From positions 1-6,255 of the forward strand of contig JAOUGB010000151.1 in the NCBI GenBank assembly GCA_029857875.1: a DNA stretch of 6,255 nucleotides, given 5' to 3'. Positions within the stretch are counted from its first letter, which is position 1, and every line of letters starts with the position of its first letter. The notes beneath the pieces were generated by a model. The model was not told the DNA's origin and ran no database searches. It saw only the letters and a program-made list of their open reading frames with translations. The translations under genes and the position numbers were made by a program. The stretch is from Desulfobacteraceae bacterium (GTDB lineage Bacteria > Desulfobacterota > Desulfobacteria > Desulfobacterales > UBA11574). Of the stretch, positions 6,199 to 6,255 are shown piece by piece.

Positions 6199-6255
6199 TT
6201 TTTGTTGGTTGTATTAACCGTCACTAACCTTGAACCTTTGAACGGTTACGGTTTG
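6199..6255. other. Non-coding tail with small inverted repeats, cut by the window edge
   Basis: After the last stop, AACCGT (6216-6221) is complemented by ACGGTT (6242-6247), and a further ACGGTT begins at 6248. Between them AACCTTGAACC carries a short direct AACC repeat. There is no terminator-like T run after a stem. This may be the edge of another dispersed repeat that continues past the window. Confidence 0.35.

Overview
The window looks like a piece of chromosome from an anaerobic, non-enteric proteobacterium, most plausibly a sulfate-reducing or syntrophic deltaproteobacterium (Desulfobacterota). This is an inference. It rests on a tandem pair of family III (CaiB/BaiF) CoA-transferases of the kind found in anaerobic aromatic and hydrocarbon catabolism, on several small cysteine- and tryptophan-rich proteins, and on intergenic repeats of a style common in that group. 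No rRNA, tRNA, CRISPR array or transposase is visible.

Region 1 (positions 1-4193) reads as the end of one plus-strand operon. A 5'-truncated family III CoA-transferase gene overlaps the next one, also a family III CoA-transferase, by a single base (TAATG). Four small genes follow with gaps of 16, 18, 1 and 11 bases: a 161-aa Cys/Trp-rich protein with a GTG start, a 77-aa five-cysteine protein that may bind an Fe-S cluster, a 93-aa probably helical acidic protein, and a 140-aa protein of unknown fold. The run ends in a perfect 26-bp palindrome and then a strong intrinsic terminator. The two CoA-transferases each keep the Asp expected for the covalent catalytic residue, so they probably form a heteromeric enzyme that moves CoA onto a carboxylic acid. 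The substrate cannot be read from the window. The four small proteins look like accessory or electron-transfer subunits of the same pathway, and they are the least described part of the window.

Region 2 (4194-5602) holds a short repeat-rich spacer with direct, inverted and tandem 7-mer repeats, then a monocistronic-looking gene for a metallo-beta-lactamase-fold hydrolase fused to C-terminal TPR repeats. Region 3 (5603-6255) holds a second repeat-rich AT-leaning spacer, a 140-aa protein built of two 62-residue tandem copies, and a short tail with small inverted repeats. By eye, base composition falls from GC-rich in the first three genes to more AT-rich from about 3140 onward and especially after 4200. 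The last two genes therefore need not be functionally linked to the operon.
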